DNA from: Cordylochernes scorpioides
Taxonomy: Eukaryota > Arthropoda > Arachnida > Pseudoscorpiones > Chernetidae
DNA: 64,000 nucleotides
NCBI GenBank assembly: GCA_030710605.1
Contig: CP092886.1
Coordinates: forward strand, 162,238,000-162,301,999
Direction: 5' to 3'
Both the position numbers and the translations under genes were made by a program. The notes under the pieces were generated by a model. That model had not been told where the DNA came from, searched no databases, and saw only the letters and a program-made list of their open reading frames with translations. This document shows, in pieces, positions 23,866 through 33,549 of the stretch (its first letter is position 1; each line of letters opens with the position of its first letter).

Positions 23866-25057
23866 ATGCCCCGATCACTGATCGACTTGAAATAAGCCAG
23901 TTAGACAACAATTTAAATATAATAAATAGCGTGCGCTATATCTGTGGAATGAAAATGAAAAAAATGAGTTTGCGATGTGATTCTAATTATCGTAGCTTGT
24001 TCAATTCTGCGTTACTCACTTTGAACATAGTTCACATGTGTTCTTATCGAAATTTCAGTCCGTCAAGTCCGTTCAGTCCGTCCATTGAGATTTTCAATTA
24101 TTCAACGCTCGGTAGCATTATAAACAATTAATGTGTGGCACGCACATAAATGCTCTATAAAATTGGATTTGAGGAAAGGTTATTAAAAACTTTGTGCAAA
24201 GTGCTACTTAAAAGCTTCTTATTTACTTAAAAATAATAAAAATCAAGCTTTCAAGCTTATATCTGAAAAGTTCGTCTTTTTTCTGTATCAATAAACAAAA
24301 GAAGTAGGCACATCGTTTTTCAAAAAGATCTTTTCACACATCTTCAACAGATGGGTGCAATATAAGTTTAATATAAAAACTCACATTTCAATTGTTTATA
24401 AACTATAAATACGTTATATTGACCAATAGAATTCAGGGGTTAACGTCATTTTATTTGTAAAATTGTTAGATAGAATATACATAATACTTTTAAAATAATT
24501 GAATTTCTCTATCTTCATATCATAATGACTCTTAGAAATTGGTATGAAGAGAACAAGTATTTAATATTATAACGATTTTTCACAATAAATTTATTTTTTA
24601 TTAGAAGTGGCAGCTATCGGGTGAAATAGCCTACTTCTTTTGTTTATTGATACAAAAAAGGACGATCTTTTCAGATATAAGCTTGAAAGCTTGATTTTTT
24701 ATTATTTTTAAGTAAATAAGAAGCTTTTAAGTAGCACTTTGCAAAAGGTCTTTAATAACATTTCCTCAAATCCAATTTTATAGAGCATTTATGCGTACGA
24801 CACATTAATTGTTCATAATGCTACCGAACGTTGAATAATTGACAATCTCAATATTAATTGGACGGATATATTTTTCGATAAGAACACATGTGAACTATGT
24901 TCAAAGTGAGTAACGCAGAATTGAACAAGCTACAATAAATAGAATCACATCGCAAACTCATTTTTTCAAATACATTCCACAGATATAGCGCACTCTATTT
25001 CTTATATTTCAATTGTTGTCTAACTGGCTTATTTATGTCGATCAGTGATCGGGGCAT
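23866..25057. mobile_element. 1.2-kb foldback element
   Basis: Left arm 23866-24309 and right arm 24629-25057 are inverted copies of each other over about 430-440 bp (roughly 90% identical by eye, with small indels), separated by 319 bp. The outer ends are ATGCCCCGATCACTGATCGA and its exact inverse. No transposase is visible. A 66-codon frame at 23931-24131 (+) lies wholly in the left arm and its mirror is disrupted in the right arm, so it is not a gene. A transcript through both arms would fold into a very long duplex. No clear target duplication is seen. Confidence 0.85.
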
Positions 25058-26060
25058 AAATATCATAAGTGAGAAACATCGACCGTTTGTAACTTGAACT
25101 GTTTTACCAGTGTACGCGGGTAGTGTGGATATTTACACTTTCAATTTTGAAACAAAAAGCAACACCACAAAATATACGAGCATGATAGCTATTCACAATT
25201 CTATTTTTACACTAATATTAGGGGTTAAAGGATGGTTCTATTTTACTTTTTGAAACCTTATTGTGAAAAATCTTTATAATTTTAATTACCTCTCCCAATT
25301 AAACTTAAATCACGAGGAACAAGTATAGAATTTAAACTTAACATTCAACCATTGCATTATTCGAGGTCTAAATTAATTTAAGCGCATAGCTGAATTTCCA
25401 GAATAATTATTCGATTAAACGCGAACAATTTTCTAATTTCATTTTGCTTTTCCAAACATAGCTAAGGTAAGGGTTGCTAGAGTCAATAGTGAATATAAAC
25501 ATCGGGGAGTTAATTGGGTTTTCTTTCCTGCCAGTTCTTTTCCAATTCTCTCCATCGTCTTCGAGTGGGGCCAAACAAAAGCCCCAATTATAGCGACTGG
25601 ATTGCGTCTGGCAACCATTAAGATAACCATTCCAATTTTGTTGTTGAATAAATTTTCAATTTTAGTTTTACTTTTCACTTGCCAAAAGCGAACGATTTCA
25701 ATAGTTTACAAAGTCGTCGTTTGTGCCAGCTGTCGTCACAAAGTTTGAGATTAAATTAGCCATCCTTCGGAATTATCATCGACCGTAAGCACAATAAATA
25801 ACTCTTATTGAGAAAGATAATTGAAGATTTCTTGAAAGTTTTCACATTTCTGATGTTAACCTCAGTTTCCATATATAATAGTGACTCTCCTCAAACTTCA
25901 TCAGGATCATTAGCATCTAACAAATTACACTTAATTTCAGTATTTATTGATAAAAATCAACTTGAATGTTTTAACCGCATCTTTCACAAAAACACAAGAG
26001 AGTATAATAGTTGTAGGTATTTCATATAAAAAAAGAAACTAGATAAAGCTAATATGTGTC
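25058..26060. other. AT-rich sequence with an unassigned minus-strand frame
   Basis: A 79-codon frame at 25439-25678 (-) is in a less AT-rich stretch, with a hydrophobic middle and basic end, but no family is recognised. A 73-codon frame at 25808-26029 (+) ends just before the candidate exon at 26074 and is probably chance. Confidence 0.3.
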
Positions 26061-26073
26061 TGAATGTTCCCAG

Positions 26074-26195
26074 GCTTCACAACCTTTAGCTACGCACGCA
26101 GCGGCTATACAAGCTTCCCGTTCGGATACGCAATTCCAGGTATGGGCCAACTGTGTATCCCATACCCTCTAGACGTGTACGGGCTACAGTTGTGA
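26074..26195 (+). CDS. Candidate terminal exon, Tyr/Phe/Gly/Pro-rich C-terminus
   Basis: An acceptor (TGTTCCCAG) ends at 26073. Read with two leading bases, the next 39 codons are open: F-T-T-F-S-Y-A-R-S-G-Y-T-S-F-P-F-G-Y, then A-I-P-G-M-G-Q-L-C-I-P-Y-P-L-D-V-Y. TGA follows at 26193-26195 and a canonical AATAAA at 26230-26235. It is much richer in G+C than both flanks. Low-complexity Tyr/Phe/Gly/Pro tails are typical of many RNA-binding and transcription factors, but no family can be named. CCAG|GTATGG inside it could instead be a donor. Confidence 0.35.
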
Positions 26196-26229
26196 CTCGC
26201 CTCCACCAAGCCGGGCCGGGACTGCTTCC

Positions 26230-26235
26230 AATAAA
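26230..26235 (+). promoter_or_regulatory. Canonical polyadenylation signal AATAAA
   Basis: AATAAA 35 bp after the TGA of the candidate exon at 26074-26195. The hexamer is frequent by chance in AT-rich DNA, but it lies at the edge of a GC-rich stretch, which gives it some weight. Confidence 0.3.
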
Positions 26236-26399
26236 GAAAATATAACCCCCATATATCCATCCCTCTCTCCGTGTATATTTCCCCCCTTTTCTTTCCCTTG
26301 TTGATGAACTTATAGATTTCCCCTAGATAACCCTTATTTACAACATACTTATACTTGAAAACCTATTTTAAAATTTTCACATTAGTAAGCAAATTTGAA

Positions 26400-26562
26400 T
26401 ATTCATTTTATCAAAATTTCAGAAAAATTATTTTTTTCGAGAATCTAAATTATCATTTTTTTGTGTGGGCTAAAATTAATCAATTACCTCATAAAGTTTT
26501 TTATAGCCCACATAGTTATAATTTGTTTTTAATCATTTTTTATGAAAAAATAATTTTCAATT
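26400..26562. repeat. Imperfect palindrome (about 160 bp)
   Basis: GAAAAATTATTTTTTTCGAG… GTGTGGGCTA pairs with TAGCCCACAT…AAAAAATAATTTTC on the other side. The GTGGGCTA/TAGCCCAC core and the outer AAAATTATTTTTT block are convincing; the rest is AT-rich and loose. Probably a decayed MITE. Confidence 0.45.
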
Positions 26563-27558
26563 AAAAATTGGATATATATATTTGCTTAGGTTAAATTGAC
26601 CATTAAAACCGTTTAGCCAGTTTGATATATAAATAACTTCTATTCATATAGGCAATTGGAAACTGTAATAGTAAACATCTGGAGTCAATTCATTTCAAAA
26701 TCACTAAATCTATTAGAAAATACAGTCGACAAACTTAAAAATGAAACAAACCAACCTAATAGACAGCAATGCCAGAAGAAACCATCCAAACTGGCCCATA
26801 GTATTTGCTGTCGAACTCAGTCTCCTTCCCAAGTCCTTGGTCAATTTAACCAGCAAATATATAACGTTTTAATCGATATATTGAACTATTTGATCTTTTA
26901 TTTTCAAAAGGAGCTAAAATTCTAATCTGGCACAATTAAATTTATTTATTACTTCAATTTTTTTAAATATAATTTTCTAAAAGATCTTTAAAATATTCAA
27001 AAAATTACCATTCGATATATAAATTCTAATAATTTATTATAAAAAGTAATATAAAAATGTATTTATTATATTTAATAATATAAAATTGTTCTTTATGACT
27101 TCTTCACTCCTATTAAGTGTTCTGTTCCCCCCTTTCCCCCTATTGTAGTTGTAGTTGCTAGTTATCCGGTTTTTGCTTTAAAATTTGCTTTTAAAAACAC
27201 CAAATTTCACTTTTAAAATTTTAAATGTTAAATATTGACACCAAAGTGTATGGAATTAAGTCTATTTATATAAATAAATGTAACGCAGCGTGCACTATAT
27301 GAATCTTATATTTGAAAATATAACAAAAATTAATCTTGAGTTATATAAGTACTATATACTCTTCTATTTAAAAACCCTGAGTACCAGGTCATCAAAAGCG
27401 CGAATAGAGAACTTTAATATATTAAAAGAACAACAATCTATCACTATATTACTATATAGGCAATACATATAACATAATAGAGAAAATGAAAAATAGTACA
27501 AATGAGATATTGTACTGGTATAAGGTTCATAAATTATGAAAAAGCAATATTTATCTCC
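26563..27558. other. AT-rich sequence, nothing recognised
   Basis: Frames at 26656-26925 and 27290-27472 (+) lack motifs. No repeats of note. Confidence 0.4.
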
Positions 27559-27823
27559 TTATCGTGCAATTGAAAGTTGCTGATGGCTTGCGCCATCTAT
27601 CGGAATAAATAGGATGCCTGTATGAACAGTTTATTGGTCGTTGAGGTACAGCTTGCACCACGTTAATGAGGGCCATCAGCCCGAAACGCGTACGTGGTTA
27701 GCTTTTCTTGATTAATCAAGAATGGGTATTTGACCAATTCTGGAATTGAAAAAAATCAACGAATAGTTTATATTTATTCCGATAGCTTGTGCAAGTCATC
27801 AGCAACTTTCAGTTGCACGATAA
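27559..27823. mobile_element. 265-bp TIR element of family C
   Basis: Ends are inverted over about 53 bp (TTATCGTGCAAtTGAAAGTT then GCTGATGgCTTGC…ATTTATT). The interior carries the GGGCCATCAGCCCGAAAC hairpin and TTTTCTTGATTAATCAAGAA. No coding capacity. A solo arm lies at 20578-20622, and interiors of the same family at 617-775 and 61630-61833 have different ends. Confidence 0.75.
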
Positions 27824-27896
27824 ATAGATGCTTTTTGATTTTTGATAATAGAGAAAGTATTGTTGGATAGTTAATAGGGACGTTAGACATGACGCA

Positions 27897-28148
27897 GTGT
27901 GTTTTGTGGGAACGGCCAAGTTGGCCAGCACCTCAAGTTATGGGCAAACATATAGAGGATCGATTGGGCCGCCAGGGGGCATTTTTCAATCGATTGATGC
28001 ACCCAAGTTTCATAGGATGGATTGTAAGCCATTAGCCGGAGTCCATCTCGCCTGGACAACAATTACTTCTTGGAAGACATTATCGCCTGCGATGGATTTT
28101 TCGCTTGATAGCATATCCAAAAGAACTTTTTTTTTCTCTCTATTATAA
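27897..28148 (+). CDS. Unassigned open frame, 83 codons (doubtful)
   Basis: A frame in a GC-richer island (about 27890-28110), opening with a non-ATG codon and running into AT-rich sequence at its end. Gly/Ser/Pro/Thr content is not typical of local noise, but there is no recognisable domain and no splice context. The island may equally be an old insertion. Confidence 0.2.
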   Translation: MCFVGTAKLASTSSYGQTYRGSIGPPGGIFQSIDAPKFHRMDCKPLAGVHLAWTTITSWKTLSPAMDFSLDSISKRTFFFSLL

Positions 28149-28244
28149 AACTTCAGACAAAAAATATATTTAATATAAATTTATTCAAATCTCACTCCTA
28201 AAATATTTTGATATTTACGTCTATTGTTATATAAATCATTAAAG

Positions 28245-28438
28245 CTACTTCTGCAGACTTTACTGCGATGATGGAAAATGATGGATGAGAGGGCATGGCT
28301 CATCAGTGTTGAACCCTCTCACCGGTCTCGCCAAATCAACTCCAACTACCTCTGCAGACCGGAGGGAGTTCACCATTGTTGAGCTAAGCCCTCTCTCATC
28401 TAGTGTTCTCTATCACCGCAGTAAGTCTGCTGAGGTAG
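28245..28438. mobile_element. 194-bp palindromic element built from family A hairpin heads
   Basis: CTACTTCTGCAGACTTTACT… and its inverted copy …AGTAAGTCTGCTGAGGTAG form the ends. Each arm continues inward with a family A hairpin head; the left one has a perfect GAGAGGG/CCCTCTC stem (28287-28320). So two family A heads sit head to head, again pointing to a TIR (DNA transposon) origin for family A. A 61-codon frame at 28285-28470 is an artefact. Confidence 0.7.
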
Positions 28439-28882
28439 TTTCGATTATATATTGCAATAAAATATCATAATTAATAAATGACTACTAGTGGAAATGTTGG
28501 TAAGAAAATGGTTGTGCGTATGAACGCATATTTTATTCAAATTAAAGAAATCGGTATTTTGAAAATTTGCCTATTACTTAAAATATATAATTTCTCATGT
28601 AGATCTTCATTTTACTTTAATTAAAACATTCACCATATTTTCTGCAATTCTGATTAAATAACAAATCAATTTCCCAAATAGCTATTGAAGTTGGTAGTTG
28701 CTGAACACGATCTTGAAGCAAAGTTTTTGCTCTTCATGTTCGCTGCCAATGTCTCCCAATGTTTAATACTTTTTAAAGTAAAATATCAAAATAGATTTTT
28801 TAAATAGTCGTTTATCTCAGGGAACAAATAAATCACTTTAGTTTCTAAAACTTAATCGCAAAGATTCGAGAAGGATTCTAAT

Positions 28883-29182
28883 TTACAAAAATGGGTCTTT
28901 CTTTTCTTGCAAATCTTTGGTAAGGCATTTCTTGGGTTGGAACATTGCATGAAGTCGTCCCTTGCCTTCAGTCCGACACGGGGTGGGGGTGGGCGGGTGG
29001 GGGAGGGGTTCCCGAGACAGTGCGGTATCACAGGAGCATGAGACACTTCTCAACCACATGCTCAGATGTCGCACTGTCATCGGGAGCCCCTCGGTGTCGG
29101 GACAAAGGCGATGGCGGGTCATGACACGATAGCTGCATTCACCAGATAAACACACCAATTTCGGGACATTACCTTCACACAA
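28883..29182 (-). CDS. Unassigned minus-strand frame in a GC-rich island (doubtful)
   Basis: A 99-codon frame within a GC-rich patch (about 28960-29120) that includes a G-run-rich segment. It is Cys-, Arg- and Pro-rich with no recognised domain, and overlaps a second frame at 28852-29046. CGGGAGCCCCTCGGTGTCGG resembles, loosely and inverted, the CGGGGCTCCCGACACCG block at about 54715, so a shared retroelement fragment is the likelier explanation. Confidence 0.2.
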   Translation of the reverse strand: MCEGNVPKLVCLSGECSYRVMTRHRLCPDTEGLPMTVRHLSMWLRSVSCSCDTALSREPLPHPPTPTPCRTEGKGRLHAMFQPKKCLTKDLQEKKDPFL

Positions 29183-30080
29183 ATTTCAAACACGCTTTTG
29201 GAAATTTTATTATGTTGAAATTTAATCTTAATTAAAAAAATCAAATCTTGAGTTTCAATAAATGCATTTACAGATAGAGATTGTCAGATTTTCTATCATA
29301 AAAAAATAGAACACTTTAAGACGAAATAGTTTATTCATTAGAGTAATCTTTATAAATGACTTCAAAACTGTTAGTATAAAGAATTATTCGTAAAATAAAG
29401 ATGAATATTTTCAATAAACAGTTAAAAATTTGAGTTATAGTATTATGAGAATTTATTGGAAGTTTAATTATTAGAGTATTAGTTAATACATCCTTGCCCA
29501 TCTCTAGTGATCCGCTAGAAGGTAATCTACTCCAACTCTTCACAATATTACTTCCGCAATAGGCTCATTCTGTGGCTTCCTGTTGATTTAGATAGGTCTC
29601 GAGTTCACATCTAATTTGACGTCTTTCCTTTTTTAGTATTCACGAGGGAACATCTAATACGAGGTGGTGCCCTCTTTAAAATATAAACTAAACAACTGAT
29701 AAAAAATCCAAAAATAAAAACGCTTAGGAAAATGAGCAACGTAAAAAATAGTAACGTAAAGCCAACCTATGCAATAAAACTATGCAACCAAAAAAAAATT
29801 GAATGAACAAAAAGATAAAAAAAATCGTAAAATAAAAAATGACAAAAAAAAATAAAAAATAAAAAATAAACCCAAAAAAATAGAAAAAAATAAAAAAAAG
29901 CTTAAATAGATCATTTTTAGTTTGGCCAAACGTTTAATTTGATTTAAGTTATTAGTTTTAGGTAGATTTAGAAATTTCCTGCTGCCCTAAATTCCCTTCC
30001 CTTTGCTGATCCAGAAACATCGAATTCTACTCTAATGAGTAACGGCAATAATGGTTGAAAGGTAAAGGTAGCAAGTTCTT
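29183..30080. other. AT-rich sequence with an A-rich low-complexity run
   Basis: 29690-29905 is dominated by A with scattered T (AAATAAAAAATAAAAA type). There is no gene. The 70-codon frame at 29331-29543 (-) has no motif. Confidence 0.5.
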
Positions 30081-30087
30081 ATGTAAA

Positions 30088-30110
30088 TAATGTATATATA
30101 TATATATATA
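30088..30110. repeat. (TA)n microsatellite
   Basis: Uninterrupted alternating T/A run of about 20 bp. Confidence 0.85.
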
Positions 30111-30289
30111 GGATGTAGAGAATGTAGATGTGTAGGTGTAGAAAGTAGACAAGTAGTGTATGTATATATCTTAGATAGGATAGATACCATCTATCTCGCG
30201 TGCTACAAAGCAATAATGTCAGTATCGCAGATTGCGGTACTGCAGGGCGGCTTTGTCGCCCACGAGCAATAGTGTACATATTGATGTTG

Positions 30290-30480
30290 TGTCGTAAGGA
30301 TCTCCGATGCGCTGAGCGCTCGGCGGCCATACGTCCGCCGGCGCACAGCTCCCGGGGATTTTTGTCCGTTTTCCCTCCCTTCTCGATGTTATTGGGGTTT
30401 ATGCAATTTTTTTTCTCTTACCCCGCTCCCAACCCATCGCCCGCCAGCAGGAACGGCCGAATGGCCAGCTGGCGGGTTTA
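30290..30480. other. CpG-rich island with a 9-bp perfect hairpin
   Basis: GC-rich and CpG-rich patch (GCGCTGAGCGCTCGGCGGCC and similar) in AT-rich surroundings. CCCGCCAGC at 30440-30448 pairs exactly with GCTGGCGGG at 30468-30476, followed by TTTAAAAAG. Frames at 30200-30481 (+) and 30079-30330 (-) cross it without recognisable domains. It could be a fragment of a GC-rich retroelement or a promoter-type island; there is no evidence for either. Confidence 0.4.
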
Positions 30481-33400
30481 AAAAGACTATGCAGAGTAGC
30501 GCCTATATGTATTATAATTCCGCTTTGATAATCAGCTTTAGGTTTAGAGTAGTGGCTTTAGTTAGCATAGTGTGTAGTGCATTAGGTAGCTTAGAAAATA
30601 TAAAACCTATGCAACTCAATATTTCCATAAACCTCAATCTGTAATCCTGATCTATCTTCATAAAATCCTCTTTTATTTCATAATTGGTTACGATTATTTT
30701 CGAAATTTCTAAAAAAAAACCCTATTATTTTAAACTTTTTTTTCCAATAGACTATGTCAAAGATTTTGTTTTATAAACTTAAGTTAATATGATTTAGACC
30801 TCTAAAAAACCCTAAATTTAAAATTCCGTTTTACAGAAATCTTTTAAATCCCTGGTCACACTATACCGGTATTCCATTTCAACAACGACAAAAGCTCAAT
30901 AAACCTCGCGCAGGTCCAATAGCAATAGTACAGAATAGTGAGAAGTATGTGTGCGCTGGGGTTTGTGTGTGTGGTGTGAATGTGGGGTAGTGTGTGTTTG
31001 AGGTAGGTGTGTGTAAGGAGGTATGTGTAAATAGAAATTCACTACAGGTGGCTGCGTGACGGGGCGTTGCAGAATGTACTAAATTTAAACCTTAACTCAC
31101 ACTTTCTCGTCTATCTGATACCCGGTACTGGCTCTGACAAAAAATAAAAATAAAAAATGGAATTAAAAGATAGGGAATGAAAAATTATGTTCATCTAATA
31201 TAGTGAAATCACGGTTTAGATGAACAGGTTTTTATTATAATAAAATTGGCAATCATTTTTGTTTGAGATAAAAATTAATAAGTTTTTTGTTGGAATTTAA
31301 TTTACTTATATTTATATAAAATAGAAATAATAAATTAAGTTATCATAGGGAAATAATTATTTCAAACTATTATAGTCGTACAAACTTATGTAAACCCGGG
31401 CTAAACATTTACCATAGAGAAGATATAAATGGCGGTTGGAAGTCAATTTATATTTTCACAAGTTTTGTTAAAGTAAATGATTGTGAAGTAGATTTCGCAG
31501 AAGAAAACCTTTTAGTCAAATCACTGTGGTGGGCAAGGAAACGCTTCGAACTAAAAAAATCTTCTTTTTTTTTAATATTAAAAAACTGGAAAACAACAAA
31601 CTATAGAATATTATTGAACCTTCAACAGACGTGCTTATAAACACATTGCGATAGGAGAGTAAAATTTCAAATTACCGATTTCTCAAATTTTAACAATATG
31701 ATTTTAATATAAAACTACACCTTTGTTAATGAAACACAATCTTTTCTTGATTTCATTAAGTATTCATATTTTATCTATATGAAAATATAAAAACAATCCC
31801 ATTATAATGTATAATTCCGCAATATACAATTAGACCTCTATAATATAGAGAGGTCACTATAACATATATATAAATACAACTTTCCTCCTCTCCTTCTATC
31901 TCTATCTATAGTAGAAGTTATAAAAACTTATAAGAGAGAAATATAGCAAAACCTCAAAGCAATGACATTATTAAAATGGTACATCCCAATCATCAACTAA
32001 GCATTTTCTGATAATAAAACAGCATCTTTGGGAATAAATATTAACTGAGGCTTGATTTATTTAATTACAGAATTTTGATTACAAATATTTCCAATAAATC
32101 GACGAAAGTCAACTGAATTCACGTTTCAGAATGTCGACTCTTGAAGACGAGCTCCCATTTCTAGGGCGGTGACCTTGTTGACAAGGGAAAACAGACTGAA
32201 TCGTGAATGAAGGCGACTTTCACTCTTTCCTGAATATAGCAATAAGTAATCATTATTCTGTAAAAAAATGGAATCATAGTTCAATCAATAATTATTTCGA
32301 TAAATGACACTTTGTATTCAGAAATACTTTGTTGAATGAAAAATAATTTCCTCTTTTCTTACACATACTTTCATCACAATCATTATAAATTTTGTGAACG
32401 CGAAGAGATGTAATCAGATATAGAAATGGTGAATGGATAATGTCAAATTATAGAAGGCCGAAGTAAATTTAAGATATTGAAATAGGAGCTGGATAAGGTA
32501 AATATATGGGAATTGTAATCGGTTAATGTAAAAATATTCGAGTATAGGTAAACTTCAACCAAACAATCGAATGTAGGATTTAATATAGTGCAGCTATCGT
32601 TATCACATAATTACACCTTTCTACTCACATTACATTAAATAGCTAGGTCTCTCATTTTTTAAAATGGAAACAATAGGATATTTCTTATATATAAATTCAT
32701 ATAGGGTCAAAGTAAAAATTTTATATGATTTTGAACTATTTAAATATTGCTATATTTATTGTAAAGATATATATAGAAATGTGTAAGTTTTTAAGTAAAA
32801 CGGATGCCTTGGATCGTTGAGCTAGGAATGTTACTAAAGTGAAAGGAAATATAAATTTTAGAACATGTTTAGAAAGATAACATTTTTATAAAGTTAAAAC
32901 CTATTCATTTCAATTTCCACTAAATAGAATAGAGAAATCAATACAGTTTATAATTCTATGTGTATATAATTTTGATTTGTTTCATGTGTGCTTTCTTTTT
33001 TTAAATTTACAATTGTATTTGTAATTTTATTTGTAATTTATAATATATGCTCATAATTATTCTTATAATTTTTATTGGTACTTTTTATATTATTTTTTAT
33101 AAATTTGAATATGTATTTTGTTTTCTGTTCAGAAATATAACTATATTTTAACTATCTACTCTCTTTTGGGTTTTTAATTTCATTCAAATGAGCACATATA
33201 ATTAACGTATTTATTTTAAGAAAGTTGGTGAAAATGCCTTAAAATATAAAACTAGAAAATGATATATTTACTATATATAGAAATAGAATATAAACAAAGT
33301 AATTCTTTTTACATTTCTAGCTGGTAGCCCCACAGAGATGTAGCACACATCATTTTTACGCTAGCAACAATAGAATGTCACTCTGAGATTGGCGATATTT

Positions 33401-33549
33401 TTATATAGGAATCCATACAGGTTATCTTTATGATTTTCACATCAAGTTTTGATTCTATATTAACTCCTCTTACTTACGAACAATATTTTCCGGCGCATCA
33501 TTTCTCAGAACCTTCGGGAGATATTTTCCATTCTTAAAATTCGACTCTC
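30481..33549. other. AT-rich sequence with GT-rich run and small palindrome
   Basis: 30945-31020 is GT-rich ((TG)n-like with AGG interruptions). GACCTCTATAATATAGAGAGGTC near 31831 is a short near-perfect palindrome whose arms resemble the end of the 3985-4079 element. No gene supported. Confidence 0.45.

Noticed and set aside
24310-24628. Gene in the spacer of the 23.9-kb foldback
   Set aside because: The spacer is AT-rich with stops in all phases.
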